Assembly: GCA_024734555.1 (NCBI GenBank)
Contig: JANPWX010000097.1
Coordinates: forward strand, 5,953,511 to 6,017,510
Direction: 5' to 3'
From: Trochalopteron elliotii
Lineage: Eukaryota; Chordata; Aves; Passeriformes; Leiothrichidae
Length of the DNA: 64,000 nucleotides
Numbering within the stretch: position 1 is the first letter of the stretch; each line of letters opens with the position of its first letter. Shown here piece after piece: positions 62,054 through 64,000 of the stretch. The translations under genes and the position numbers were made by a program. Below the pieces are notes generated by a model. That model saw only the letters and a program-made list of their open reading frames with translations, did not search any database and had not been told where the DNA came from.

Positions 62054-64000
62054 CTTCAACAGAAGTGAGAAGGTATTATGGGGAAGGAATCCTCCTCTGA
62101 GAATTTCCAGTGTTAAGGCCTTCATGTAGGATGTCATTATAAGGAAATGAATGAATGCATTTGTCAGTGTCTGGGAGGTCTCAGAGTGGCTTCTATTTTT
62201 ATCTCTTCTTATCCCTTGAAGGAACTGAGAACTAATATTTGTGATGCCTGAGTGAGGATATCAATGTTTTAAAAAGCTGCTATTTTTTCCAGGGCAGGAA
62301 AGAGAGTAACTTCTTTGGGTTTATCACTGGTTTGCCTCTTGAAATGAAACTTTGGTGAATGTGTTTCTAGTAAGATGTGTCCGCACAACCATCCAAATCT
62401 ATTCCTGTCTATTTATCTGGTATTGAATCTTAACAAATCTGAACGATGTACGATCAGCTAGTACATGTGCAAAATACAGTTGCTTTTCCTTTCTTGAAGT
62501 ATTTTTGCCATGATATGCACTAGTGTTTAGTTTGAACTTACAGAGCCCAGAGAACATAGGTTCATGTAAAATCACAATATGTGTTTACTGAACCTAAAAG
62601 GCTGAGTGGGAAAAAAAAATAATAAAAGGATGCTTTCAGAACAGAAAAATCTCATGGGTAACTGTTACATTGGTACTAAACCCTCTGAGTGTAATGATCT
62701 GCCTGCCTGGAGCAGAAACATTTTTATTTATAGTCAGCACAGTGAGAGATCATTAGTCCAGTTACCAGTACATCCATGCCTTGAACAAGCGTCTGCAAAT
62801 ATAAGGCGGCTTTTTGAAAAACCTTCAGCCACTACTGCAAGACTCAATGAGACTTATCTAAAAGACTGTTGATCTTGCATTTGATGAAGCAGATGGGTCA
62901 CTGCTGAGCACACATTATTATCTTGCCAGAGGCTGGGTCTATTGTCAGAGCAACACTTTTGGCTTCCATTGGCCCAAACAGCAAACAATCAGTGCAGAAA
63001 TTGAGACCTGGAGATTCCATCAAAAAGGAGATGGCAAAGAGCTTGCTTCATAAGGTTGTATTCTATGGAGAAAAGATTTCATATGTATTTTCATTCACTG
63101 CATTTCAAATTTCCCTCTTCAAATGAAACCATTACCAGCCTAGTAACATGTTCACTGTCTCCAGATTTAGCATGGAGAAGAGGACAAGGAACTGCACTCC
63201 TGAGTGACCAAGTACAGAAACAGAGCAGGTCTGCATTTTTTCAGAACTTTTTCTTCCTGATTATTTCCCCTGCAAAATTAAAATAAGCAATTTAAAGGCA
63301 AATTTAAATTAGCATATTGAGAACAGTTTATTATTTATGAGATGGAAATCAGGATCTTGGATGACTGAACTCATTAAAGACTCTTTGGAACAGTTCCCAT
63401 GTATTTCTTCCATGGTACCCACACAACAAATAATTCACACAGTAATTAATGCCACGTCTTCCCAAACAATACATGCTTCCGACAGGAACTGTTCAAATAG
63501 GAAATGCAAGAAACTGCACAAAAATAGCAATAAGCTTAAAATACATCCCAGCAAAACCAGGAAGTTGTGTGCTATGGCAATACAGATGCTTTAGCTGAAC
63601 TTACTGGGCCAAAAACATCCCTGAATTAGCTCACAAAAGGTCAGTGGAACTAGCAAGGAGGGAATTTGGCCAGCCAGGCCTCTGCACTGGCACGGCTTTT
63701 GCCTGACCTTGTGTCAGGGGCTTACAACAGACAGCACTCTGTCATCCTGCCACACACACTACACAGTGTAGCACAAGAGAAACAAGTCTATTTTCCTCCC
63801 TAGCTGTAGCCCACAGGGCTATTTGCATTGCAGTGAATTAAATCCTTCTCCAGCATTGTGACTACTTGTAGAAGTCCCTACAGACACAGCTACACTCTGC
63901 AATGGAGCGCAGCACTGGGATCCCCAGCCAGGGCCAGCTGAGGCAGCAGCAGCAGTGCAGTTGTGTCAGCACTGTGCTGTGCCCAGACCAGCCCTCTCAG
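62054..64000. other. Unique non-coding right end
   Basis: No exon recognised. 62620-62870 and 63320-63600 contain short featureless frames. The last ~120 bases are GC-richer, with a GCAGCAGCAGCAG run (63941-63955) and a final pyrimidine-AG (CCCTCTCAG) that could be a splice acceptor cut by the window edge, but nothing supports that further. Confidence 0.45.

Noticed and set aside
63981..64000. Possible splice acceptor at the window end (CCCTCTCAG)
   Set aside because: The exon would lie outside the window, so there is nothing to test.
1..64000. CRISPR arrays, operons or prokaryotic-type systems
   Set aside because: No direct-repeat/spacer arrays or dense coding; CR1, tRNA-SINE and LTR content shows this is avian nuclear DNA.

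Overview
The window reads as non-coding DNA from a bird, most likely a passerine. Three observations support this. CR1 LINE 3' ends carry the avian 'ATTCTATGAT / ATTCTGTGATTCT'-type tail (44449-44682, 50312-50488). A tRNA-Ile-derived SINE fused to a CR1 tail lies at 28760-28905, which is the architecture of the zebra-finch-type TguSINE1 family. Solo LTRs of avian endogenous retroviruses are present at 12693-13229 (ERVK-like, 6-bp target duplication), 61442-62048 (ERVL-like, 5-bp target duplication) and, less sharply bounded, about 24000-24365. The composition is AT-rich throughout except for a CpG-dense block at about 1385-1660 and the first ~80 bases.

Layout. 1-90 is the GC-rich edge of something that continues upstream. 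1090-1177 holds a TATA box amid three inverted repeats. 1385-1660 is a compact CpG island with a 52-bp tandem duplication and possible splice donors; it is the only convincing promoter-like segment. From about 1.7 kb to the end there is no recognisable protein-coding exon. This stretch contains simple repeats, an ancient reverse-oriented CR1 (6058-6575), an eroded MIR-type SINE (about 10600-10785), the LTRs, the tRNA-Ile SINE, a second possible tRNA-like relic (about 47416-47497), two younger CR1 tails, and long unique stretches. Some unique stretches are rich in homeodomain-type TAATTA words and look like candidate conserved non-coding elements.

No gene set, operon, CRISPR array or novel protein system is visible. 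All open reading frames are short (at most about 189 codons), lack recognisable domains, and look like chance frames; several run through repeats. The likeliest reading is a gene desert or very long intron of a macrochromosome, with one CpG-island promoter near its left edge. The most useful observations are the structurally verified LTR insertions, a probable assembly duplication beside an N at 61929, the promoter-like cluster near 1.1-1.65 kb, and a few unusually good palindromes (24441-24469, 38414-38431, 1154-1177). All motif and family calls are from reading alone; no alignment was run.
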